Shown here piece by piece: positions 24,844 to 33,227 of a stretch of DNA of 64,000 nucleotides. Source of the stretch: Palleronia pontilimi (GTDB taxonomy: Bacteria; Pseudomonadota; Alphaproteobacteria; Rhodobacterales; Rhodobacteraceae). The notes beneath the pieces are model-generated. The model searched no databases and was not told the origin of the DNA. It saw nothing but the letters and a program-made list of their open reading frames with translations. A program made the position numbers and the translations under genes. Within the stretch, counting starts at the first letter, position 1; each line of letters begins with the position of its first letter. The stretch is from assembly GCF_016412875.1 (NCBI RefSeq), contig NZ_JAEKPD010000005.1:1-64000 (forward strand), read 5' to 3'.

Positions 24844-25967
24844 AAGACCGCGTCCAGGACCTTTTCTAGCCGCCCGACGCTGGCATCCACGTCCTTCAGC
24901 TTGTCCAGGCCGAACAGGCCCAGCCGGAACGATTTGTAGTCGTCCCCCTCGCCCACCATCAGCGGCACGCCCGCGGCGATTTGCACGCCGTGCTCGGCGA
25001 AGGCCTTGCCGGTCTTCACGTCGTCGCGCTCCGTATAGGCGACCACCACGGCGGGGGCTGCGAAGCCGTCGGCGGCGACCGAGCGGATGCCGCGGTCACG
25101 CAGCAATCCGCGGACCTTTTCGCCCTGCTCCCACTGCGCGTCACGCAGCTTGTCAAAGCCGTAATCGCGCGTCTCGATCATCGTGTCGCGGAACCCGCGC
25201 AGCGCGTCGGTGGGCATGGTCGCGTGGTAGGCGTGGCCGCCGCCCTCGTAGGTTTCCATGATCGACAGCCACTTGCCCAGGTCGACGGCGAAGCTGTTGG
25301 ACTTGCGCGATTTCACCACATCGACCGCGCGCTTGCTCATCATCACGCAGCCCGCGGCGGGTGACGCCGACCACCCCTTCTGCGGGGCCGAGATCAGGAC
25401 ATCCACGCCGGTGGCCTTCATGTCCACCCAGGCGCAGCCCGACGCGATGCAGTCCAGCACCATCAGCCCGCCCACATCGTGCACAGCCTTGGCCACGCGC
25501 GCGATGTAGTCGTCGGGCAGGATCATGCCAGCGCTGGTTTCCACGTGGGGCGCGAAGACGACGGCCGGGCGCTTCTCGGCGATCTTTGCCTCGACCTCTT
25601 CGATGGGTGCGGGCGCGAAGGGCGATTGCGGGTCGTTGCCCTGGCGGCGGGCGGGCATCACGATCTCGTCGTAGGGCAGATCGCCCGCCTCGAAGATCTG
25701 GGTCCAGCGGTAGGAAAACCAGCCGTTGCGGATCACCATGACCGTCTGGTCGGTGGCCAGCTGGCGCGCCACGGCTTCCATGGCGAAGGTGCCGCCGCCG
25801 GGGATCAGCGCGACCGCGTCGGCGCGATACACCTCTTTCAGCATGCCCGACAGATCGCGCATGACCTGCTGGAACGCGGCGGACATGGAGTTGAGCGAGC
25901 GGTCGGTGAAGACCACCGAGAATTCCATCAGGCCATCGGGGTCGATATCGGGCAGCAGCGCGGTCAT
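24840..25967 (-). CDS. Class V PLP-dependent aminotransferase
   Basis: A 375-residue fold-type I enzyme starting at 25967, where AAAGGA is correctly placed. The N-terminal phosphate-binding loop is LIPGGGTFAMEAVAR, the Asp is in LMVLDCIASGCAW, and the PLP Lys is in ISAPQKGWSASP. It belongs to the class V branch that contains alanine-glyoxylate, serine-glyoxylate and phosphoserine enzymes; SerC motifs are not obvious, so the substrate remains open. It follows two Lrp/AsnC regulator genes on the same strand, suggesting amino-acid-responsive control. Confidence 0.88.
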   Translation of the reverse strand: MTALLPDIDPDGLMEFSVVFTDRSLNSMSAAFQQVMRDLSGMLKEVYRADAVALIPGGGTFAMEAVARQLATDQTVMVIRNGWFSYRWTQIFEAGDLPYDEIVMPARRQGNDPQSPFAPAPIEEVEAKIAEKRPAVVFAPHVETSAGMILPDDYIARVAKAVHDVGGLMVLDCIASGCAWVDMKATGVDVLISAPQKGWSASPAAGCVMMSKRAVDVVKSRKSNSFAVDLGKWLSIMETYEGGGHAYHATMPTDALRGFRDTMIETRDYGFDKLRDAQWEQGEKVRGLLRDRGIRSVAADGFAAPAVVVAYTERDDVKTGKAFAEHGVQIAAGVPLMVGEGDDYKSFRLGLFGLDKLKDVDASVGRLEKVLDAVF

Positions 25968-26038
25968 GGGTAATCCTTTCGTTTTACCTTTGGTAACGGG
26001 ACCGCGGGCGCTGGGCAAAGTCTATCTTCGTATGCCGT

Positions 26039-26494
26039 TCAGAGCGGCCCGGGGCGCCGTTCCTCGCTGAGCAGGACGTTCGCTTCCACATCGCCCACGC
26101 CCGGCAGGGTCATGATGCGGCGGCGCAGGACACGCTCGAAATCCGCCAGGTCGCGGGCGACCACGCGCAGACGGTAATCGTAAAGACCTAAGACATGCTC
26201 GACCGTCTGGATCTCGGGGATGGCGCCCAGCGCGCGTTCGAAATCCGGCAGGGCGACGCGGCCCCTGGTGGCCAGCTTCACGCCCAGGAACACGGTCACG
26301 CCGAAGCCCAGCTGTGCGAGGTCCAGATCCAGCCGCCGCCCCGCGAGGATCCCGGCCTCTTCCAGGCGGCGCACGCGTCTCCACGTCATCGGCTGGCTCA
26401 GACTCACCCGGTCGGCCAGGGCGCCGCTGCTGAGCGTCGCGTCCTCCTGCAGGGCTCGCAGGATCGCGCGGTCGGTGGCGTCGATGGCGGTCAA
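26039..26494 (-). CDS. Lrp/AsnC family regulator (second of tandem pair)
   Basis: A 151-residue Lrp with an N-terminal winged helix (DATDRAILRALQEDATLSSGALADRV, then LSQPMTWRRVRRLEEAGIL) and a C-terminal RAM effector/oligomerisation domain. The start is a TTG that overlaps the stop of the preceding Lrp gene as TTGA, so the pair is translationally coupled. The rare start could keep it below its partner in amount. The aminotransferase starts 71 bp downstream on the same strand. Confidence 0.93.
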   Translation of the reverse strand: MTAIDATDRAILRALQEDATLSSGALADRVSLSQPMTWRRVRRLEEAGILAGRRLDLDLAQLGFGVTVFLGVKLATRGRVALPDFERALGAIPEIQTVEHVLGLYDYRLRVVARDLADFERVLRRRIMTLPGVGDVEANVLLSEERRPGPL

Positions 26495-26946
26495 AGCGGC
26501 AACCGTTCGTCGGTTTTCAGGGTCGCAAGCTGCATCAGCGCCTCGACCTCGGCGATATGGGGCAGCGTGACGATGCGGTTGCGGTAGAGCTGGTGGTAAT
26601 GGTCCAGGTCGCGCGCGATCACCGACAGGCGCACGTCGACACGGCCGAGGAACGTCTGGATTTCGACGACTTCCGGCACCTCGCGCGCGGCCTCGATGAA
26701 GTCGTCGAAGGCGCGCGGCGCGGCCTTGTCGAGCGTGAAGCGCAAGCTGACCTCGACGCTGTAGCCCAGCGCCCGCCAGTCGATCCGCGCGTGCTGACCC
26801 CGCAGCACGCCGTCGCGGCGCAGCTTGTCGAAGCGTCGCGCGGCCAGCTGGGCCGACACCCCCGCGCGGGTGGCCAGCGCCTGCGTCGTGGCGGCGGGAT
26901 CGTTCTGAAGCTGCCGAAGCAGACGGCGGTCGGTGTCATCGAGCAT
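26491..26946 (-). CDS. Lrp/AsnC family regulator (first of tandem pair)
   Basis: A 151-residue Lrp starting MLDDTDRRLLRQLQND, with the helix-turn-helix around AGVSAQLAARRFDKL and a RAM domain (EVSLRFTL, VVEIQTFLGRVDVRLSVIARDL). The start at 26946 matches the family N-terminus; the longer frame covers the ilvC promoter region. It is divergent from ilvC with 136 bp between starts, so ilvC and the aminotransferase operon are plausible targets. The two Lrp proteins are only moderately alike and could form hetero-oligomers. Confidence 0.93.
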   Translation of the reverse strand: MLDDTDRRLLRQLQNDPAATTQALATRAGVSAQLAARRFDKLRRDGVLRGQHARIDWRALGYSVEVSLRFTLDKAAPRAFDDFIEAAREVPEVVEIQTFLGRVDVRLSVIARDLDHYHQLYRNRIVTLPHIAEVEALMQLATLKTDERLPL

Positions 26947-26971
26947 TGGATCGAGAGTTTTTCGCAGATGA

Positions 26972-28105
<1,134 letters not shown>

Positions 28106-28128
28106 TCCATCTTCTATTCCGATCCGAA

Positions 28129-28155
28129 GGCCCCGGTTCACCGCCGGGGCCTTTT
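28129..28155 (+). terminator. Intrinsic terminator after ilvC
   Basis: A perfect 8-bp stem GGCCCCGG/CCGGGGCC with a 7-nt loop is followed by TTTT. It starts 24 bp after the ilvC stop and ends 20 bp before the next start codon. Confidence 0.85.
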
Positions 28156-28175
28156 CCGTTTGCAAGCGAGCCTCA

Positions 28176-29075
28176 ATGACCGACCGCCCGACCCTGGAAA
28201 ACTGGCTTTCGATCCTGGCCCTCGGGCTGATCTGGGGCGGCACGTTCATGGTGGTCAGCGTGGCGCTGCGCGGCTATGGCCCGCTGACCGTGGCCGCCGC
28301 GCGCACCGGGTTGGGGGCCGTGGCGCTGATGATGCTCATGGTGGTGCTGGGGCGCAGGTTGCCGCCCTTCGGGCCGATCTGGATCTCGGGCGCGCTGATC
28401 GGCATCGCGACCTCGGCGTTGCCGTTCTTCCTGCTCAGCTGGGGCCAGCAATACGTGCCGTCGGCTTTCGCGGGGATTTCGATGGCTGCACTGCCGCTAT
28501 TCGTGCTGCCGCTGGCGCACGTGTTCTCGGACGAGCCGTTGTCCGGGCGCAAGGCGGCGGGGGTCACCCTGGGCTTCATCGGCGCGCTGGTGCTGATCGG
28601 ACCGGGCGTGCTGTCCATCGCGTCCGAGCGGCTGGTGGCGCTGGGTCAGCTGGCCTGTATCGGGGCCGCGCTGTCCTACGCGGTGGGCTCGATCTTGACG
28701 CGGCGCTGTCCCGAGGTGGACGCGATCACGCTGGCCACCATCACCCTTGGCGTCGGCGCGGTGATGCTCGTGCCCGCAATGCTGGTCGTGGAAGGCGTGC
28801 CGCGACCCACGGGCGGCATGCCGGACGCGGCGATCCTTTTCCTGGGCCTGATTCCCACGGCTCTGGCGTCGCTCATCCGGGTGCGAGTGGTGCAGACGGC
28901 CGGATCGGTCTTCATGACGCTGGTCAACTACCAGGTGCCGGTATGGTCGATGGTGCTGGGCGCGCTGGTGCTGGGCGAGGATCTGCCGCTCAGGTTCTTC
29001 GCGGCGCTCGCGCTGATCCTTGCCGGGCTCGCGATCAGCCAGTGGCGCTCGCTCCGGGGGATGGCCCGGGCCTAG
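28176..29075 (+). CDS. EamA/DMT family transporter
   Basis: A 299-residue inner-membrane protein with ten hydrophobic segments arranged as two EamA repeats (about 10-140 and 155-290). The first repeat opens [18 protein letters not shown], with the typical Trp-Gly after the first helix, and the second contains [11 protein letters not shown] and ALGALVLGE-like text ([16 protein letters not shown]). DMT transporters export metabolites or amino acids; the substrate cannot be inferred. It lies just after the ilvC terminator and converges on glmM. Confidence 0.92.
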   Translation: MTDRPTLENWLSILALGLIWGGTFMVVSVALRGYGPLTVAAARTGLGAVALMMLMVVLGRRLPPFGPIWISGALIGIATSALPFFLLSWGQQYVPSAFAGISMAALPLFVLPLAHVFSDEPLSGRKAAGVTLGFIGALVLIGPGVLSIASERLVALGQLACIGAALSYAVGSILTRRCPEVDAITLATITLGVGAVMLVPAMLVVEGVPRPTGGMPDAAILFLGLIPTALASLIRVRVVQTAGSVFMTLVNYQVPVWSMVLGALVLGEDLPLRFFAALALILAGLAISQWRSLRGMARA

Positions 29076-30421
29076 GCGTCGCGCGCATCGGCGATCTTGG
29101 CGGCGATGCCAGACACGACCTCGTTGAGCATGTCCTCGTCCTCGCATTCTGCCATGACGCGGATCAGCGGCTCGGTCCCGGATTTGCGGATCAGCACCCG
29201 GCCCGTATCGCCCATGCGCTTTTCGGCGGCCTCGATCTCGGACTTGACGCGCGCCGTGTTCAGCGGGTCCGACCCTTCGGCATAGCTCACGTTTTCCAGC
29301 TTCTGCGGCACGCTCTGGAACTGGCGGGTCAGTTGCGAGGCACGCTTGCCGCTCGCGGCCATGATGGCAAGGAATTGTAGCCCCGCCAGCAGCCCGTCGC
29401 CGGTGGTGGCGTGGTCGGTCATCACGATATGGCCCGACTGCTCGCCGCCCAGGTTGAAGCCGCCCTTGCGCATCGCCTCGACCACGTAGCGGTCACCGAC
29501 GGCGGTGCGGTGCAGCTTGAGCCCCTGCGCATCGAGATGCCGCTCGAGGCCTAGATTACTCATCACGGTGGCGACCAGCGTATTGCCCCGCAAGCGCCCC
29601 TCGCGGGCCCAGCGGGTCGCGAACAGCGCCATGACCTGATCGCCATCCGCGATCTGGCCGTTCTCGTCGATGATCATCACCCGGTCCGCATCGCCATCCA
29701 GGCAGATGCCCAGATCGGCGCCCGCTTCGATGACGCGGGCGGCGGCGGCCTGCGGTTTCGTCGATCCGCAGCCTTCGTTGATGTTGCGCCCGTCCGGCGC
29801 ATTGCCCATGGCGATGACCTCTGCCCCGAGCTCCCACAGGACTTCGGGCGCGACACGGTGGGCCGCGCCGTTGGCGCAGTCGATCACCACCTTCACCCCA
29901 TCGAGCGTGGCCCCCGTCGGCAGCGACGCCTTCACCCGTTCGGCATAGCGGAAGCGGCCGTCGTCGATCCGCTTGGCGCGCCCGATATTGGCGGGCCGGG
30001 CCGGGGTCACGCCTTCTTCGACCATGCGCTCGATCTCGGCCTCGGCCTCGTCGCTCAGCTTGTAGCCGTTCGGACCGAAGAACTTTATGCCGTTGTCCTG
30101 ATGCGCGTTGTGCGACGCCGAGATCATGACCCCCGCATCCGCCCGCATGGATGGCGTCAGCATCCCGACGGCAGGGGTCGGCACGGGGCCCAGCAGCAGC
30201 ACGTTCATGCCAACGCTGGTGAAGCCCGCGGTCATCGCGGTTTCGAACATGTAGCCCGACAGGCGCGTGTCCTTGCCGATGACCACGCGGTGCGCGGCCA
30301 GCCCTTCGCGGCGGAAGTAGCGGCCCGCCGCAGCACCCAGCCGCATCGCCAGGTCGGCGGTCATGGGATAGGTGTTGGCGGTGCCGCGCACGCCGTCGGT
30401 GCCAAACAGGGATCGGGTCAT
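29072..30421 (-). CDS. glmM: Phosphoglucosamine mutase
   Basis: GlmM converts glucosamine-6-phosphate to glucosamine-1-phosphate for UDP-GlcNAc, feeding peptidoglycan and LPS. The 449-residue protein begins with [11 protein letters not shown]; the phosphoserine loop is [13 protein letters not shown] (Ser near 102), the metal loop is CLDGDADRV, the sugar-binding loop is GGEQSGHIV, and the phosphate-binding loop is [11 protein letters not shown]. Its ATG overlaps the folP stop (ATGA). It is the last gene of the folB-folP-glmM operon, and its own stop overlaps that of the convergent DMT gene by 4 bp. Confidence 0.97.
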   Translation of the reverse strand: MTRSLFGTDGVRGTANTYPMTADLAMRLGAAAGRYFRREGLAAHRVVIGKDTRLSGYMFETAMTAGFTSVGMNVLLLGPVPTPAVGMLTPSMRADAGVMISASHNAHQDNGIKFFGPNGYKLSDEAEAEIERMVEEGVTPARPANIGRAKRIDDGRFRYAERVKASLPTGATLDGVKVVIDCANGAAHRVAPEVLWELGAEVIAMGNAPDGRNINEGCGSTKPQAAAARVIEAGADLGICLDGDADRVMIIDENGQIADGDQVMALFATRWAREGRLRGNTLVATVMSNLGLERHLDAQGLKLHRTAVGDRYVVEAMRKGGFNLGGEQSGHIVMTDHATTGDGLLAGLQFLAIMAASGKRASQLTRQFQSVPQKLENVSYAEGSDPLNTARVKSEIEAAEKRMGDTGRVLIRKSGTEPLIRVMAECEDEDMLNEVVSGIAAKIADARDA

Positions 30422-31425
30422 GGGTCTACCTCGGTGCTGGCCTGCCACAGGGTCAGGGCCTGTCTGGTGGGCGCTATATCATGGACCCGGCTGATCTGGA
30501 CCCCTTGCGCGATGCCCGCAAGCGCCACGGCGATCGAGCCCGGCATCCGCGCCCGCGCGTCGTCGGTATCGCTCAGCGTGCCGATGAACCGCTTGCGCGA
30601 CGCGCCCAGCAGGATCGGGCATCCCAGGTCGTGAAACAGCGCCAGGTTTCGGATCAGCGCAAGGTTATGCTGAAGGGTCTTACCAAATCCTATACCGGGA
30701 TCGACCACGATCCGGTCGCGCCGGATGCCCGCCGCCTCGGCACGGGCGATGCGCTCGGCGAGGGCGTCGAAGACGTCCAGGACCACGTCGTCATAGTGCG
30801 GCGCATCCTGCATGGTCTCGGGCGCGCCCTGGGCATGCATCAGGCAGATCGGCAGCCCGCTATCGGCCGCGGTCGGGGCCATGTCCGGATCGAAGCCCAG
30901 CGCCGAGACGTCGTTGAGCATGGTCGCTCCCGCGCCGATGGCCGCCCGCGCGACGCTGGCCTTCCGGGTATCGATCGAGATCGCCCCGTCCCAGTCGGCC
31001 CGCGCGGCACGGATCGCGGGCAGAACCCGGGCGATTTCGGCGTCGGCGTCGACCTCGTCCGCGCCGGGTCGGGTGCTTTCGCCGCCCACGTCCAGGATAT
31101 CCGCGCCCGCCGCGATCAGCGCGCGCGCGGCGCGGGCCGCCGCATCGGGACTGTCGAAGCGCCCGCCATCCGAAAAGCTGTCGGGCGTCGCGTTCAGGAT
31201 CGCCATCAGCCGCGGCGCGTCCATGGACAGCCCCGCGACATCCGCGCGCGGTCGGCTGAGCCGGTTCAGGGTGTCGAGCGGCATGTCGTCAACGGCCACC
31301 ACATGGGGCGCGGCTTTGCGGTCCAGTCGCAGCGCGTGGGTGAACCACGTCCAGCCCCCCGCCAGCGGCACGGCGCCCTCGGGCCGCCAAGGCCCGGTCT
31401 GGGCAAGCGGTCGGTAATAGCTCAT
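30418..31425 (-). CDS. folP: Dihydropteroate synthase
   Basis: FolP condenses 6-hydroxymethyl-dihydropterin pyrophosphate with p-aminobenzoate; it is the sulfonamide target. The 335-residue protein has an N-terminal extension of about 70 residues before the TIM barrel, then [43 protein letters not shown], and the C-terminal [12 protein letters not shown]. The ATG at 31425 overlaps the folB stop (ATGA), and its own stop overlaps glmM the same way. Confidence 0.97.
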   Translation of the reverse strand: MSYYRPLAQTGPWRPEGAVPLAGGWTWFTHALRLDRKAAPHVVAVDDMPLDTLNRLSRPRADVAGLSMDAPRLMAILNATPDSFSDGGRFDSPDAAARAARALIAAGADILDVGGESTRPGADEVDADAEIARVLPAIRAARADWDGAISIDTRKASVARAAIGAGATMLNDVSALGFDPDMAPTAADSGLPICLMHAQGAPETMQDAPHYDDVVLDVFDALAERIARAEAAGIRRDRIVVDPGIGFGKTLQHNLALIRNLALFHDLGCPILLGASRKRFIGTLSDTDDARARMPGSIAVALAGIAQGVQISRVHDIAPTRQALTLWQASTEVDP

Positions 31426-32330
31426 GGCAGCGTGGTCTGGTCCAGATCGATGCCGGTCGCGCCCTCCGGCGCCGTGGCGCCGATGAACAGGATTTCGCGG
31501 GCGTGCATGACCTGGGCGAACCACAGGCACAACGCGGCGGCGTCGCGCGGCCCGGCGGCGGGCGGGGCGACGGCATCGAGCACCATTTTCGGCGGCGCCC
31601 AGACGGTCAGCTGGCCGTGCCGCATGGCCCAATCAAGCTCGGTCCGGGTTTCGACCACCACGCAGCGCGGATCGCGCCCCGCCAGGACCCAGCCGTTCTG
31701 CTCGGTCGCCAACAGGTCGATGCGGCGCTGCGCCAGGGGAGCCGCGCTGCGCGGCGCGGGGCGGTCGGCGGGGCCGACACACAGGATCGCGGGCGCACAC
31801 GCCGCGACCTGGTCGATCCAGCCGGTCAGGTTGTCGGACGCGATGGCCTCGTTGCTCAGGAAGACGACCAGCGGCCGTGGCGCGTCGAGCTCTTCGGCCA
31901 GCCGCGGCTCGGACGGTGCCGACCGCACGATTTCGACCCCCAGCGCACCGGGCCCACGGTCCAGCTTCTCGATCCGCACGAAACAGCGCAGCGCCAGCGG
32001 TTCGGTCAGGATGCGCTCGGCGATGCGTTCGGCCAGGGTTTCCAGCAGGTTCAGCCGCTCGGCGCTGAGCTCCGCGGCGATCGCTTCGGTGATGCGGTCA
32101 TAGGACAGGATGCGGTCCACGTCGTCGCCCAGGTCGGCGGCATGGGGGCGCACTTCGACCACCACGTTGAAACAGACCCGCTGGGTCGTGCCGCGTTCGG
32201 GCTGGTAGGCCCCGATCTCAACCTCGACGATATGGTCGCGCAGGGAAATGCGGTCATGCGGACGATCCGGCCCGGTCGCGACGGCGCGCGCTTCGGGATG
32301 CGCGAAGGCGAGTTTCAGATCGCTAGGCAT
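31422..32330 (-). CDS. folB: Dihydroneopterin aldolase fused to a degenerate amino-acid-kinase-like domain
   Basis: Residues 25-135 are a FolB domain: RISLRDHIVEVEIGAYQPERG, the SYDRI segment with its conserved Tyr, the NLLETLAERIAERIL helix, and the catalytic Lys in VRIEKLDRG (about 122). FolB cleaves dihydroneopterin to 6-hydroxymethyl-dihydropterin. Bacterial FolB is usually about 120 residues; this one has 302. Residues 150-295 follow the strand/helix order of the amino acid kinase fold (LVVFLSNEAI, AILCVGPAD, LTVWAPPKMV, then a helix and REILFIGA), but the glycine-rich substrate/ATP motifs are lost. The added role is unknown. The start follows a terminator; the stop is coupled to folP. 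No folK is seen. Confidence 0.9.
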   Translation of the reverse strand: MPSDLKLAFAHPEARAVATGPDRPHDRISLRDHIVEVEIGAYQPERGTTQRVCFNVVVEVRPHAADLGDDVDRILSYDRITEAIAAELSAERLNLLETLAERIAERILTEPLALRCFVRIEKLDRGPGALGVEIVRSAPSEPRLAEELDAPRPLVVFLSNEAIASDNLTGWIDQVAACAPAILCVGPADRPAPRSAAPLAQRRIDLLATEQNGWVLAGRDPRCVVVETRTELDWAMRHGQLTVWAPPKMVLDAVAPPAAGPRDAAALCLWFAQVMHAREILFIGATAPEGATGIDLDQTTLP

Positions 32331-32335
32331 GAAAA

Positions 32336-32371
32336 GGGCCGCCCCCCAGGTCAGGTGCGGCCCCGATAGCG
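32336..32371 (-). terminator. Intrinsic terminator between the cell-wall hydrolase and folB
   Basis: On the minus strand, GGGCCGC pairs with GCGGCCC across a 13-nt, G/C-rich loop and is followed by TTTT. It closes the hydrolase transcript just before the folB start codon at 32330, which shows that folB-folP-glmM has its own promoter or relies on readthrough. Confidence 0.65.
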
Positions 32372-32403
32372 GTTTCGGTCGAGCGTGAAAAGCCCCGTGA
32401 TCC

Positions 32404-33078
32404 TTAGCCTTGGGCGTAGAAGTGATGCGCGCCGATGGTGGTCGTGCGGTCGAAGACCTTGGCCCAGCGGGGATTCACCGCCTTGGTGTGGTAGAACTCG
32501 GCCCCGTCGGTCAACGCACGGGGGGCGCCGTCCAGCATCAGCTTCGCGATCTTGCCGACGTCGCGATAGGACGCCGCGTCGCGCACCACGTCCGACAATC
32601 CATCGCAGGTATAGGTGAATTGGCACTGGTACTTGCGGCCCGTACCCTGGTTCACCACGCCGCACACGGTGTCGGGGAACTGTGCGCTGTCGACGCGGTT
32701 CAGGATGACCTCGGCCACCGCGAACTGCCCCTTGGGGGTTTCGCCGCGGGCTTCGAAATACAACGCCTCGGCCAGGCAGGCCCATTGCTTGTCGCCCTTG
32801 GCGCTGGGCTGGCGAGCCAGGAATTCAGCGGTATATTCGATCTGGTCCGGTGCGGTCGCGGGGGCGGTCGTCCGGCTACCGAAGATACGCGACAGGATCG
32901 ACACGCGCTCCTGTCCGACCTCGGGCGCGTCGGCGCCCAGAAGGCTGGTCAGCTTGGCGCCCAGCGCGGCGGGCGCTTCCGACTTGGTCGAAATCACCGT
33001 CTCGGCTTGGGCGGCCTGTCCAGCGGTCAGGCAAGTCGTGACGCAAAGTGCGAGCGTCCGGAGTTTCTTGACAAGCAT
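32404..33078 (-). CDS. SleB-type cell wall hydrolase, exported
   Basis: The start at 33078 (MLVKKLRTL) gives 224 residues with a signal peptide ending near QAAQA. The C-terminal half is the Hydrolase_2/SleB domain: ACLAEALYFEARGETPKGQ with its catalytic Glu, AVAEVILNRVDS, FPDTVCGVVNQG, and CQFTYTCDG. These enzymes are lytic transglycosylase-like and cut peptidoglycan; in alphaproteobacteria they act in division or envelope remodelling rather than spore germination. The linker (about 35-85) is of low complexity. The gene ends in its own terminator. Confidence 0.92.
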   Translation of the reverse strand: MLVKKLRTLALCVTTCLTAGQAAQAETVISTKSEAPAALGAKLTSLLGADAPEVGQERVSILSRIFGSRTTAPATAPDQIEYTAEFLARQPSAKGDKQWACLAEALYFEARGETPKGQFAVAEVILNRVDSAQFPDTVCGVVNQGTGRKYQCQFTYTCDGLSDVVRDAASYRDVGKIAKLMLDGAPRALTDGAEFYHTKAVNPRWAKVFDRTTTIGAHHFYAQG

Positions 33079-33227
33079 GTCGTGTCCCTGTTTCTGCACG
33101 GCCGCATGAACTCAAGTCCCCACTCGTCAAAACGGCCGCATATGTCAGTGAATGCTGGCGTTATAGCTAATGCTGCGGTGCAGCAACACCCGACATTCTG
33201 TCGCACTCGGCGCAGGCGGAAAGCTGC

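Noticed and set aside
26039-26946. Siroheme decarboxylase (Ahb/NirDLGH-like) pair instead of regulators
   Set aside because: Both proteins have ordinary Lrp winged helices and RAM domains, no haem-pathway neighbours, and lack the decarboxylase histidine/arginine motif.
31422-31880. FolK (HPPK) fused to FolB
   Set aside because: The C-terminal domain lacks the GSN start and the pyrophosphokinase signature; the strand order fits an amino acid kinase fold better.
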